Shown here: piece after piece, positions 34,287 to 42,939 of the stretch | Numbering within the stretch: the first letter of the stretch is position 1 | Layout of the letters: each line of letters starts with the position of its first letter | Origin: JAVVSR01 sp036654095 | GTDB taxonomy: Bacteria; Bacillota; Clostridia; Christensenellales; CAG-917 | Reading direction: 5' to 3' | DNA: 64,000 nucleotides | Assembly (NCBI GenBank): GCA_036654095.1 | Contig: JAVVSR010000006.1 | Span: 27,206 to 91,205 of the forward strand | The notes under the pieces: generated by a model | Database searches by the model: none | Told to the model about the DNA's origin: nothing | Seen by the model: only the letters and a program-made list of their open reading frames with translations | Position numbers and translations under genes: made by a program

Positions 34287-34400
34287 AAAACAAATTACGT
34301 ACGTTTATAAGTTTTTGTTATCCTCACAAAAAAAGCTTTTACTTAAATTAAAAACAAATTACGTCCGTTTATAAGTTTTGCGTTTTCTTTACAAAAAACT
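34287..34400. repeat. Imperfect direct repeat of about 46 bp
   Basis: 34287-34332 and 34351-34400 share AAACAAATTACGT, one or two mismatches, then CGTTTATAAGTTTT and a common ACAAAAAA end. The second copy contains TTTTGCGTTTT, a possible seed of the adjacent heptamer array. Confidence 0.6.
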
Positions 34401-34443
34401 TTCGGTCAATTTGATAAAATACAATATGCTATTATTTCAATTT

Positions 34444-34709
34444 GTTTTGCGTTTTGCGTTTTGCGTTTTGTGTTTTGTGTTTTGTGTTTTGTGTTTTGTG
34501 TTTTGTGTTTTGTGTTTTGTGTTTTGTGTTTTGNNNNNNNNNNNNNNNNNNNNNNNNNNNNNNNNNNNNNNNNNNNNNNNNNNNNNNNNNNNNNNNNNNN
34601 NNNNNNNNNNNNNNNNNNNNNNNNNNNNNNNNNGTTTTGTGTTTTGTGTTTTGTGTTTTGTGTTTTGTGTTTTGTGTTTTGTGTTTTGCGTTTTGCGTTT
34701 TGTGTTTTT
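34444..34709. repeat. Heptanucleotide array (GTTTTGY)n interrupted by the assembly gap
   Basis: About 13 units before the gap (34444-34533) and 10 after (34634-34709). Units at both outer edges are GTTTTGC, inner units GTTTTGT. True length is unknown because the gap lies within the array. It lies between the MATE terminator and the stop of the minus-strand sensor kinase gene. Confidence 0.95.
34534..34633. other. Assembly gap of 100 N
   Basis: Exactly 100 undetermined bases, the usual default for a scaffold join of unknown size. Confidence 0.98.
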
Positions 34710-34744
34710 TAATACTTTAATATGCTAAAACAACAACTTAAGCC

Positions 34745-37700
34745 CTAATTTTTAAATTTGTTTCCGTCAAAACACTGCTTAAGTAACGCAAATAATTGTT
34801 TTGAGTCAATCGGTTTTGCCACGTGATTGTTCATTCCGGCGGCTAAGGCGTTAGCGATATCCTCGGCAAAAACGTTGGCAGTCATTGCCACTATTGGAAC
34901 TCTTTTAGCATACGGTAGCTCACTTTTTCGTATAATGCGCGTTGCCTCATATCCATCCATAATAGGCATTTGCACATCTAAAATCAACGCATCAAAGAAG
35001 CCATTTGGCTTGTTATTAAACATATCCACAGCCTCTTTACCGTTTGAAACGGCAAATATATTTAACTTCGTGTCAGATAAAATTTCAGACGCTATTTCCA
35101 TATTCATATCATTGTCTTCGGCCAATATTATATTTTTTCCAGTAAAATCATAGTTTTCGACAGAAGTTTCATCAGCCTTACTCCCCGCGCTTAAACCTCT
35201 AGTTTCCATTAAAATATTGTACACAGTAGATTGGAACAATGGCTTTGGCGCAAAATATGTAACGCCTGCTTCGCGCGCTTCCGACTCAATCGAACTATAA
35301 TCAAATGCCGTAATAATGACAATAGGCAAGTCATTCCCAAGCCGTTTACGCATTTGTCGAGTTGTTTCAATGCCATCCATTTCGGGCATCTTCCAGTCAA
35401 TAAAACAAATGTCAAAATCGATTTTATTTGCGTGCGCGGAAACCGCTTTTTCAACCGCGTCTATTCCGCTTAATGAGTACTCTCCTTTTACACCACAATT
35501 ATTTAAAAGCATTAGCGTGTACTCGCAAGTTCCAAACTCATCGTCTACAACCAAAGCGTTGGTAGTTTTAAAAGTCTTTTTTAGTTCATCTTCGCGCTTG
35601 TCAGGGTTAAGCATAATAGGCAATTTTACACAAAACCTAGTGCCTTCTCCCTCTTTGCTTTCAACAATCATAACGCCATCCATAAGCTGAATTAGATTTT
35701 TTGTTATTGAAAGCCCAAGACCGCTTCCGCCAAACTTTTGCGCTATATTTGCATTTTCCTGAACAAACGGAGTGCCTATTTTATCAATAAATTTTTGGCT
35801 CATTCCAATGCCATTATCGATAACTTCAAACATGAAAAACACAACATTTGCTTTAATAATTTCTTGAGTTACTCTAAGTATAATAATTCCATTTTGCGCG
35901 GTGAACTTGATTGCGTTTGATAACAAATTAATTAAAATTTGATTTAATCGCAGTTGGTCGCCAAGTAGTTTTTCCTCGGTCACCCCTTCTGTTTCTATTT
36001 TGAAGTCAATATTTTTAAGTTTTGCCTGCGCATAGAAAATCGAAGTAACCGAAGCGATAAATCCGCTTAACAAAAATGGAGCTTGCGCAATTTGAATTTT
36101 TCCACTTTCAATAGCCGACATATCCAATACGTCATTAATTATTTGCAACAAATGCTTGGTTGCTAATTCGCCCTTATTTATGCAATCTAAAACCCTGTTT
36201 TTATCATCGATTTTTGTTTTCGCAATCGCCATAAATCCAACCATTGCATTAATTGGCGTTCTGATTTCGTGCGACATTTTTGACAAAAAATCTGTTTTGG
36301 CTCGATTTGCTTGCTGGGCATTAATTAAGGCTTCCTTAATTTGTGATTTAATTTCCTCTTCCCTGCGCCGAATGTTATCGATATTTTTTATACCAATAAA
36401 GATGGTATTAATCACTTTTTCTTCATTTCCGACGTCTTTATCAATTTTTTTAGAAAACAGTTTTATAGTTCTACCAACACAATTATGCTTCTTTTCTTTT
36501 TCTTTTGGCAAACCCTTTAACATATAGCTGTACCAACTATATGTATCTGAACCTTCGAGCTTAATTCGACATTCGTCTGTAATAGAAAGCAGGCTGTTTC
36601 CTAGCGTTCCATCATTTATCTTAAAATTGCTAACCGTGCGTTTATCTTCAGGGTGAAGTTTCGTATCGTAAATATCTTTAATGCGTTCCGAAGCCGTTCC
36701 TTCCAAGCGGAATTTGGTAAGATGCCCTTCATTTATTGAAAGCTTGCTCCAAAAATCGCCCACAATATCCCACTCGATAACGTCATCATACGCCTCGCAT
36801 ACAACCGCGCCAAACTCTGCCGTTTTTTCAATAGCTTGCATTTCCTTTTTCTTTGAATGGACGACAAGTATCGAAATCAATATTGTAAATACAAAAATTA
36901 AAATTATAATTAACGCAATCGCTGCCTTCACCGGGTTGTTGTAAAAATAACCTATAAATGAAAATGGTTTTTCACCTAAGCCGACATATTCGGCAATTAA
37001 GGCATCCTTTGTGTCTTCGTCAAGGCTCACGATAGCCTTGTTTAAAATTGAAATTAACTGAATATCGACATTTGTATTAACCGCAATACAATTATTTTCG
37101 GTAAAATCGCATTTTGGTATTAGTACTAGTTTGTTTGTCAAATCGTTGTATATTGAATACTGCGCCGTGTACTTGTCCAAATAAAAACTTGTTACCTCGC
37201 CATTTCTGACCGCTTTGACACAATCGCTAATGGAAGGATAAATTTTAATTTGGTCACTACTAAAATTATTTAAAATATAGCGTTCATAAATATCGCCTTT
37301 ATTAATACTAGCAACAGTTTTTTGACCATTTTTAGGATTTTTTAGCGTTAGTTCAACATACTTGACTTTTAAAGTGCAATCAGTAAGTTTATACTTATAT
37401 AATTCAGCTTTACCGTAATCGTGGTCGACATCACAAACTAAATCGGCTTTCCTGTTTTTAATTTTATCATAGTAAGCTTGCTCATTAGCGGTAAAAATAT
37501 AGTTAATGTTAATATCAATTCGACGGGCTAACTCATTCATAATGGCAACCATTGCGCCCTTGGCTTCGCCGTTTTCAAAGTAGCTCATAGGCGCGCTGTT
37601 TGGCCTAACTAATACTTGAAAAACTTTTTTTTGCGCATTCAGTTTTTGTATGAAAAGCCTTTCTTCCGACGTTAATTGAATTAAACTTGCGTCGCCTATT

Positions 37701-38491
37701 TTATAGTGTTGCTTATATAAACTTTCGCTAAATGTCGGCGAATTTATTTGTATTTTTTCAATAGCGTCATTAATTTCATTAAGTATCCCATTGGGGTCGC
37801 CATCCTTAACTATTGCATAAAATGGCGACATATTTATCGAATCTATTAGCCATTCATTAGTGGTTTTCCTTAAACTTGACGAAACCAAAACATCAACATT
37901 GCCCGACTCTAACTCCTTATCCATTCTATCTTCGCTAGTTTCATCGTTTGAATTTGCTATAATCACAAATTCATAACTTTTAATGCCTTTTTCGGTCGCA
38001 AACTTTACAAAATTATCATTATGCGTTTTAGAGTTGCTATTTAACACTCCAACTTTTATGTTTGGCCATTCGGTATAGTTGTCAGAACGCAAATTTTGAT
38101 TGCCCGCTTTTACCGTTATCATCGTGGACTTCATTCCCATAGGTGTTGGAATTTTGTCAAATTGCGCGTCCATTTCATCACGCCAAGTTGCCGATGTCAA
38201 AATATCAACATCACCCCTTGCCAGCATTTCTTTTGCAATTCCCCAACTTGTACAATAGGTATATTTGTAAACAATGTTTGCGTATTTGGCTATCTCCTGA
38301 AGATAGTCATATCCCCAACCCGAAAGTTTTCCGTTTTCATCAACTTCGTGATAACCGCTAAAATCAAAATATCCGACATTTACTACTTTGGGCTGACTTT
38401 GCGCGCTCGCAATGCCCACAGGCAACAAAGCAAGTGAAAATAATAATATCAATATTATAGATATTGCCTTAACTGTTTTATCCTTTGTCAT
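34745..38491 (-). CDS. Hybrid sensor histidine kinase with two periplasmic-type binding domains and two receiver domains
   Basis: A 1248-residue protein, counted from the ATG at 38491, which has AGGTG upstream; 21 extra residues from 38554 are unlikely. Order: signal/anchor helix (about 7-30), two solute-binding-protein-3 domains (about 36-265 and 285-510), membrane helix (522-545), a PAS-like region (555-710), HisKA with SHEIRTP (His741), HATPase (N-box NLLSNAIKF, G-box DNGIG and GGSGLGLSI), receiver 1 (VDDE, Asp1032 in FIDWKMPEMDG) and receiver 2 (AEDN, Asp1172 in LDVQMPIMDG). This BvgS/EvgS-like design senses a ligand outside the cell. There is no HPt domain and no DNA-binding response regulator nearby, so the output partner is elsewhere. 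The heptamer array lies just after its stop. Confidence 0.92.
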   Translation of the reverse strand: MTKDKTVKAISIILILLFSLALLPVGIASAQSQPKVVNVGYFDFSGYHEVDENGKLSGWGYDYLQEIAKYANIVYKYTYCTSWGIAKEMLARGDVDILTSATWRDEMDAQFDKIPTPMGMKSTMITVKAGNQNLRSDNYTEWPNIKVGVLNSNSKTHNDNFVKFATEKGIKSYEFVIIANSNDETSEDRMDKELESGNVDVLVSSSLRKTTNEWLIDSINMSPFYAIVKDGDPNGILNEINDAIEKIQINSPTFSESLYKQHYKIGDASLIQLTSEERLFIQKLNAQKKVFQVLVRPNSAPMSYFENGEAKGAMVAIMNELARRIDININYIFTANEQAYYDKIKNRKADLVCDVDHDYGKAELYKYKLTDCTLKVKYVELTLKNPKNGQKTVASINKGDIYERYILNNFSSDQIKIYPSISDCVKAVRNGEVTSFYLDKYTAQYSIYNDLTNKLVLIPKCDFTENNCIAVNTNVDIQLISILNKAIVSLDEDTKDALIAEYVGLGEKPFSFIGYFYNNPVKAAIALIIILIFVFTILISILVVHSKKKEMQAIEKTAEFGAVVCEAYDDVIEWDIVGDFWSKLSINEGHLTKFRLEGTASERIKDIYDTKLHPEDKRTVSNFKINDGTLGNSLLSITDECRIKLEGSDTYSWYSYMLKGLPKEKEKKHNCVGRTIKLFSKKIDKDVGNEEKVINTIFIGIKNIDNIRRREEEIKSQIKEALINAQQANRAKTDFLSKMSHEIRTPINAMVGFMAIAKTKIDDKNRVLDCINKGELATKHLLQIINDVLDMSAIESGKIQIAQAPFLLSGFIASVTSIFYAQAKLKNIDFKIETEGVTEEKLLGDQLRLNQILINLLSNAIKFTAQNGIIILRVTQEIIKANVVFFMFEVIDNGIGMSQKFIDKIGTPFVQENANIAQKFGGSGLGLSITKNLIQLMDGVMIVESKEGEGTRFCVKLPIMLNPDKREDELKKTFKTTNALVVDDEFGTCEYTLMLLNNCGVKGEYSLSGIDAVEKAVSAHANKIDFDICFIDWKMPEMDGIETTRQMRKRLGNDLPIVIITAFDYSSIESEAREAGVTYFAPKPLFQSTVYNILMETRGLSAGSKADETSVENYDFTGKNIILAEDNDMNMEIASEILSDTKLNIFAVSNGKEAVDMFNNKPNGFFDALILDVQMPIMDGYEATRIIRKSELPYAKRVPIVAMTANVFAEDIANALAAGMNNHVAKPIDSKQLFALLKQCFDGNKFKN

Positions 38492-39016
38492 TTTACACCT
38501 AACCTTATTTGTAAAACCTGCCCCTTTTGAATATAAGCCCTTATGCCTGGCCATTTGGCGCTGTATAACTCTTTTTGCTTTAAAAAAAATTAGCCTATAT
38601 TATATAAACAATAAAATTCATATTTTTATTTAAAAAACATATAACTAGTTATTTTAATTTTATCATTTATTAACTTTAAAATCAACAACTTTTTATATCT
38701 GTTGTTGTTTATTGTTTTTAATATGAATTTTTTGTTACATTGAATATTGTTTGCTTTAATTTAAGCCATTTTATTCTATTGTTTAATAAATAAAAAAACG
38801 CTATCTAAAAATAATTAGCGTTTTCAAGCTTTGTTTATTTCGCGATATCACCGCCGCATAAACTTCAATTTTGCTTTTCGACTGTATATATAAAACTTTT
38901 ATATAATATAAATTACACTATTTTGTCTGTTTATCACATTTAAGCCTTATTGCCACCGTCATAATTGTATATAATCGAGATAGTCGGCCATAATTATTTT
39001 CGAGGTTTAATACAAT
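38492..39016. other. Intergenic region with an orphan terminator
   Basis: About 525 bases between the kinase and the DUF421 gene, divergently read. It holds the hairpin at 38792-38824. TATAAT elements occur near 38600 (minus strand) and 38969 (plus strand), without good -35 partners. No open frame with a ribosome binding site was found. Confidence 0.4.
38792..38824 (-). terminator. Orphan minus-strand terminator
   Basis: AAAACGCTA (38795-38803) pairs with TAGCGTTTT (38816-38824); on the minus strand seven T follow the stem. No annotated minus-strand gene ends here, which leaves room for a short untranslated RNA from 38830-39000. Confidence 0.6.
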
Positions 39017-39784
39017 ATGAACAACTATCTTTATCTTTTAATTATGTCGCTAACCAGCGTATGCGTTCTTTTTGTAATATCTAAATTGCTCGGAAAAAAA
39101 CAAATAGCTCAGCTTGAATTTATCGATTACGCTATCGGCATTTCTATTGGCTCAATCGCCGCGGAAATGGCTACCGATATAGGCGATAAGCCTATACAAT
39201 ATTATATCTTTTCAATGGCGATTTTTTTTATTTTTGATATTTTTGTCAGCTATATTGGCCGAAAAAGTCCAGCCTTGAAGCACTTTTTTAAAGGACGTCC
39301 GATAACCGTCATTTATGAGGGCAACCCCGATTATAAAGCTCTTAAAAAAAGCAAACTCGACGTTAATGATGTAATAGAATTATGCCGCGAACAAGGCTAT
39401 TTCGACCTGTCAGACATTGCTTTTGCAGTGTTTGAAAACAGCGGAAAACTTAGCATTATGCCTGTTGCCACGAAAGCGCCTGTTCAACTTGAAAACCTTG
39501 CGCTCATTTCGGACTGTAAAATAACAACCGATTCGACAAGCCAAAATCCAACAAATAAAACAGATATTGCACCTGAAAATACTATTATCGTCAAAAAAGC
39601 AAGCCTTCCGTTTTATATGATTGTTGATGGCAAAATTTCATACTCGTCTTTAACCAAATTAAACAAAAATGTTGACTGGCTACTTTCCGAATTAAATGTA
39701 ACATCTGATAAGGAATTAAAAAATATTTTACTTTCCGTATACGACGACCAGTCCTGTACCCTCAAAACCACGCTAAAACAATAA
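39017..39784 (+). CDS. DUF421/YetF-family membrane protein
   Basis: A 255-residue protein with three N-terminal membrane helices and the family signature GKKQIAQLEFIDYAIGISIGSIAAEMA at about 27-53, then a cytoplasmic domain with GRPITVIYEG and LCREQGYFDLSDIAFAVFENSGKLSI. YetF/YdfS-type proteins are linked to spore membranes in Bacillus, where YetF-like proteins contribute to membrane rigidity or lipid packing; a spore role here is only an inference from the sporulating host. GAGGT lies ten bases upstream. A single-gene unit convergent with the polysaccharide operon. Confidence 0.85.
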   Translation: MNNYLYLLIMSLTSVCVLFVISKLLGKKQIAQLEFIDYAIGISIGSIAAEMATDIGDKPIQYYIFSMAIFFIFDIFVSYIGRKSPALKHFFKGRPITVIYEGNPDYKALKKSKLDVNDVIELCREQGYFDLSDIAFAVFENSGKLSIMPVATKAPVQLENLALISDCKITTDSTSQNPTNKTDIAPENTIIVKKASLPFYMIVDGKISYSSLTKLNKNVDWLLSELNVTSDKELKNILLSVYDDQSCTLKTTLKQ

Positions 39785-39846
39785 TATCGCAATTAAATTA
39801 TCAACAACATATAGCGCGATAATTTTATTTATCCTTATTCAATTTT

Positions 39847-40971
39847 TTATTTCTTCCAAGTATTTATATTGACTACTTTAGTAAAACTTTGTATTATATT
39901 GACTACTTTTTTTGATATATCAGCTTCTTGATAATCGGTTACGTTTGAATTTGTCGTACAATTATTTTTAATGTTTACTGCAAATTCAATAGCTTGTTCA
40001 ATATCGTTTTCAGTTATTCCACCTAAAGTCATAACTCCCTTATCAAAGACTTCCTGCCGTTCGGTTGAAGTTCTCAAAGAAACTGCAGGAAAATGTAATA
40101 ATGCAGACTCTTCCGCCAATGTACCACTGTCCGACAGCACGCAAAAACTATTAAGCTGTAAGTTTACATAATCAAAAAAACCAAATGGCTGCATTTTTGA
40201 AATCAAGGGATTAAATATAAAATTGCGTTTGCTAATTATATTTTTACTTCTAGGATGCAACGAATATATAATAGGCATCTTGTATTTTTCAGCAACCGAA
40301 TTTATCGCGTTCATTAAGGACATAAATACCATTTCGTTATCTATGTTTTCTTCTCTATGCGCAGATAACACCATGTATTGTTTAGGTTTTAGCCCTAACT
40401 TCTTCAAAACCTCACTAGAATCTATTTCATTTCTATATAAACTTATAATTTCTCGCATAGGTGACCCTATAACAAAAGTTGTTTCTCGACTTAACCCTTC
40501 TGCGAGCAAATTTCTTCGCGCATTCTCAGTATACGGTAAATTAATGTCAGAAATATGGTCAACTATTTTTCTGTTTATTTCTTCAGGAAGATTTTCGTCA
40601 AAGCATCGATTTCCCGCTTCCATGTGGAAAATAGGGGTTTTTAAACGCTTAGCAGATATAGCCGCAAGCGCCGAGTTGGTATCTCCAAGTATCAAGATTG
40701 CGTCAGGCTTTATTTCATTAATTAGGTTATATGATTTGCTAATAATATTGCCAATCGTTTCGCCAAGATTGGCGCCAATACTATCAAGATAAAAATCCGG
40801 TTCTCTTAACCCAAAATTTTCAAAAAATATTTGATTTAAAGTATAATCATAATTCTGTCCAGTATGGACAAGAGTATGCTCAAACATTTTATCTGCTAGT
40901 TTAATAGTCTCGCAAAGTTTTATTATTTCAGGTCTTGTTCCAATAATGGTCATTAATTTAAGTTTACTCAT
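39847..40971 (-). CDS. UDP-N-acetylhexosamine 2-epimerase (WecB/CapG/FnlC group)
   Basis: A 374-residue non-hydrolysing epimerase: GTRPEIIKL at 11-19, HTGQNYDYTLNQIFFENFGL, GDTNSALA, HMEAGNRCFDENLPEEINRKIVDH and SDSGTLAEES are all family motifs. The dimorphic HTGQNYD and NRCFDENLPEE sequence is that of the group acting on 6-deoxy sugars (CapG/WbjD/WbvD). With the two genes upstream it would complete UDP-L-FucNAc or UDP-L-QuiNAc synthesis from UDP-GlcNAc. Last gene of the long operon. AGGAGG lies in the end of the preceding gene, with a 4-base overlap. Confidence 0.85.
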   Translation of the reverse strand: MSKLKLMTIIGTRPEIIKLCETIKLADKMFEHTLVHTGQNYDYTLNQIFFENFGLREPDFYLDSIGANLGETIGNIISKSYNLINEIKPDAILILGDTNSALAAISAKRLKTPIFHMEAGNRCFDENLPEEINRKIVDHISDINLPYTENARRNLLAEGLSRETTFVIGSPMREIISLYRNEIDSSEVLKKLGLKPKQYMVLSAHREENIDNEMVFMSLMNAINSVAEKYKMPIIYSLHPRSKNIISKRNFIFNPLISKMQPFGFFDYVNLQLNSFCVLSDSGTLAEESALLHFPAVSLRTSTERQEVFDKGVMTLGGITENDIEQAIEFAVNIKNNCTTNSNVTDYQEADISKKVVNIIQSFTKVVNINTWKK

Positions 40972-41840
40972 TTTTCCTCCTGTCGCGCTGCATTATACTG
41001 CGGATACAAATTTTTGTGTTCTAAAATCCATTCTTTCATCTCAATAATCATTTGACGATAAGTTGGCACAATGAAATCAAAATCTTTTCTAGTATTTATT
41101 AAAGTTTTATTTGGCATATCGCGAAAATCTTTTACTATTTCAATTTTCCCTTCTTTAAAATAATCATTAAACATAACACAAAGCTCATATTTACTTATAC
41201 TAGTATTATTTACCAAATTGTATAGTCCCGTCAAGTTATTTTCTATAGCTTTCTTTATTGCTTTTGCAAGAGTTATCGTTGTAACCCCTGTCCAAATAGC
41301 ATTATGAAATCCATGTATCTCGTTATCTTGTTTCATAAACCAATTAAACAAACCGCATCCATCATCACTAATGTCGGGGCCAATGATTGAATTTCTAAAT
41401 GTCAAATTTTTTGTATCGTTTATTTCACCTAAAGCTTTTGACCTATCATAAAATGTTTCGCCGTCGTGGAATGAATTTTCTTTATATGGCGCGTTATAGC
41501 CCGAAAAAACGCAATCCGTACTCATATGAATAATTTTTGTCGCTGTATTTTGTGTGATAAATACAAGAAAATGTGGCAAAAAACTATTTAAAAACACAGC
41601 ATTTGCCTTGTTTTCTTCAGCGTCTTTGTTCAAAATCCCAATACAATTTACAATCGCGTCAAATTTGCCTTCTTTTATAACATTTTCAAGGAAATGCAGG
41701 TTTGTTGCATCTCCAACAATATTGTTGCAAAGTTCAAATGGACGACGTGTCAATGCTGTTACATCAGCGCCACTTTCATTTAAATATAAAGCAACAGTAT
41801 GTCCCGCCATACCCGATGCGCCTAAAACTAATACTTTCAT
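40968..41840 (-). CDS. RmlD-like nucleotide-sugar 4-ketoreductase
   Basis: A 290-residue extended SDR: NAD(P) loop GASGMAGH at 7-14 and catalytic YDRSK (Tyr131, Lys135), with STDCVFSG and NSIIGP of the dTDP-4-dehydrorhamnose-reductase family. It stands between a CapE-type dehydratase and a 2-epimerase, the position held in other loci by CapF/WbjC or by WbvR. CapF and WbjC have an extra C-terminal cupin domain; this protein does not, so it is closer to WbvR, which leads to UDP-L-QuiNAc. The stereochemistry is an inference. Overlaps both neighbours by four bases. Confidence 0.8.
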   Translation of the reverse strand: MKVLVLGASGMAGHTVALYLNESGADVTALTRRPFELCNNIVGDATNLHFLENVIKEGKFDAIVNCIGILNKDAEENKANAVFLNSFLPHFLVFITQNTATKIIHMSTDCVFSGYNAPYKENSFHDGETFYDRSKALGEINDTKNLTFRNSIIGPDISDDGCGLFNWFMKQDNEIHGFHNAIWTGVTTITLAKAIKKAIENNLTGLYNLVNNTSISKYELCVMFNDYFKEGKIEIVKDFRDMPNKTLINTRKDFDFIVPTYRQMIIEMKEWILEHKNLYPQYNAARQEEK

Positions 41841-42892
41841 TTACTTGCCTCATCTTTTGCCAATTCATCTTTAATATACGGCAACGACAATAGTCTTTGT
41901 TTTATTTGCTCCAAATTTAAAAGTTCAGTATTGTTGCTATTAAACTCTGTCAACACATTTCGCAAGGTATCACCGTGAATAAAAAATTTATCATAGTTTA
42001 GGTCACGCTTATCACAAGGGACACGATAAAAACCACCTAAATCTATTGCGTTGGCGCATTCTTCATTTGTTAATAAAGTTTCATACATTTTTTCGCCATG
42101 ACGAATCCCAATAACTTTTACTTCGCTTTTTTTATGTTTGTCAAACAATTCTTGAACGGCTTTTACCTGTTCTTCTATCGTACAGGCTGGGGCTTTTTGA
42201 ACAAGAATATCGCCGCTATTACCCTTTTCAAAAGCAAAAATTACCAAATCCACTGCTTCCTCGAGGCTCATTATAAAGCGTGTCATTCTGGGTTCGGTCA
42301 CTGTAATTGGAAGTCCCTCTCGTATTTGGTCAATCCAAAGAGGAATTACCGACCCACGGCTACACATTACGTTGCCATAGCGAGTACAACAAATAATCGT
42401 TTTTTCGGGATTAACCGTCCTTGATTTTGCAACAATGACCTTTTCCATCATTGCTTTCGAAGTCCCCATTGCGTTTACGGGATATGCAGCCTTATCGGTG
42501 GATAAACAAATAATTTTTTTCACACCTGCTTCAATCGCTGCTGTTAAAACATTTTCAGTGCCTAAAACATTGGTTTTAACCGCTTCTATCGGAAAAAATT
42601 CACAGCTTGGTACTTGTTTCAGCGCAGCGGCATGGAAAACAAAGTCTACTCCATGCATTGCGTTTTTTACGCTATTTATATCGCGCACATCGCCAAGATA
42701 AAATTTAATTTTATTGCTTTCTTTGGGGAATTTCACCTGATACAAATGACGCATATCGTCTTGCTTTTTCTCATCTCGACTAAATATACGAATCTCTCCA
42801 ATATCGCTTTCTAAAAATCTATTAAGCACCGCGTTGCCAAAACTGCCCGTGCCACCAGTTATCATAAGTGTTCTATCTTTAAATATACTCAT
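41837..42892 (-). CDS. capE: UDP-GlcNAc 4,6-dehydratase/5-epimerase (CapE/WbjB/FnlA type)
   Basis: A 351-residue extended SDR with GGTGSFG at 13-19, STDKAAYPVN at 131-140 and an MGTSK motif in place of YxxxK (Met142, Lys146). Replacement of the catalytic Tyr by Met is a known trait of the CapE group and separates it from PglF and PseB. HGEKMYETLL is the C-terminal family motif. It converts UDP-GlcNAc to the L-arabino-4-keto-6-deoxy sugar, the first step of UDP-L-FucNAc/QuiNAc synthesis. AAGGAG precedes the ATG. First of three coupled nucleotide-sugar genes. Confidence 0.88.
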   Translation of the reverse strand: MSIFKDRTLMITGGTGSFGNAVLNRFLESDIGEIRIFSRDEKKQDDMRHLYQVKFPKESNKIKFYLGDVRDINSVKNAMHGVDFVFHAAALKQVPSCEFFPIEAVKTNVLGTENVLTAAIEAGVKKIICLSTDKAAYPVNAMGTSKAMMEKVIVAKSRTVNPEKTIICCTRYGNVMCSRGSVIPLWIDQIREGLPITVTEPRMTRFIMSLEEAVDLVIFAFEKGNSGDILVQKAPACTIEEQVKAVQELFDKHKKSEVKVIGIRHGEKMYETLLTNEECANAIDLGGFYRVPCDKRDLNYDKFFIHGDTLRNVLTEFNSNNTELLNLEQIKQRLLSLPYIKDELAKDEASK

Positions 42893-42939
42893 TCTTATTC
42901 TCCTTTTTTATAACGTACTTCCATTTCCTTTATTGTAAA

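Noticed and set aside
34378..34728. Open frames across the heptamer array encoding Phe-Cys-Val-Leu repeats
   Set aside because: They are a by-product of the 7-bp repeat, open in all three plus frames, cross an N gap and lack ribosome binding sites.
38492..38640. Riboswitch in the leader of the hybrid kinase
   Set aside because: A few short complementary GGC/GCC segments exist, but nothing matches a cyclic-di-GMP or other known aptamer core.
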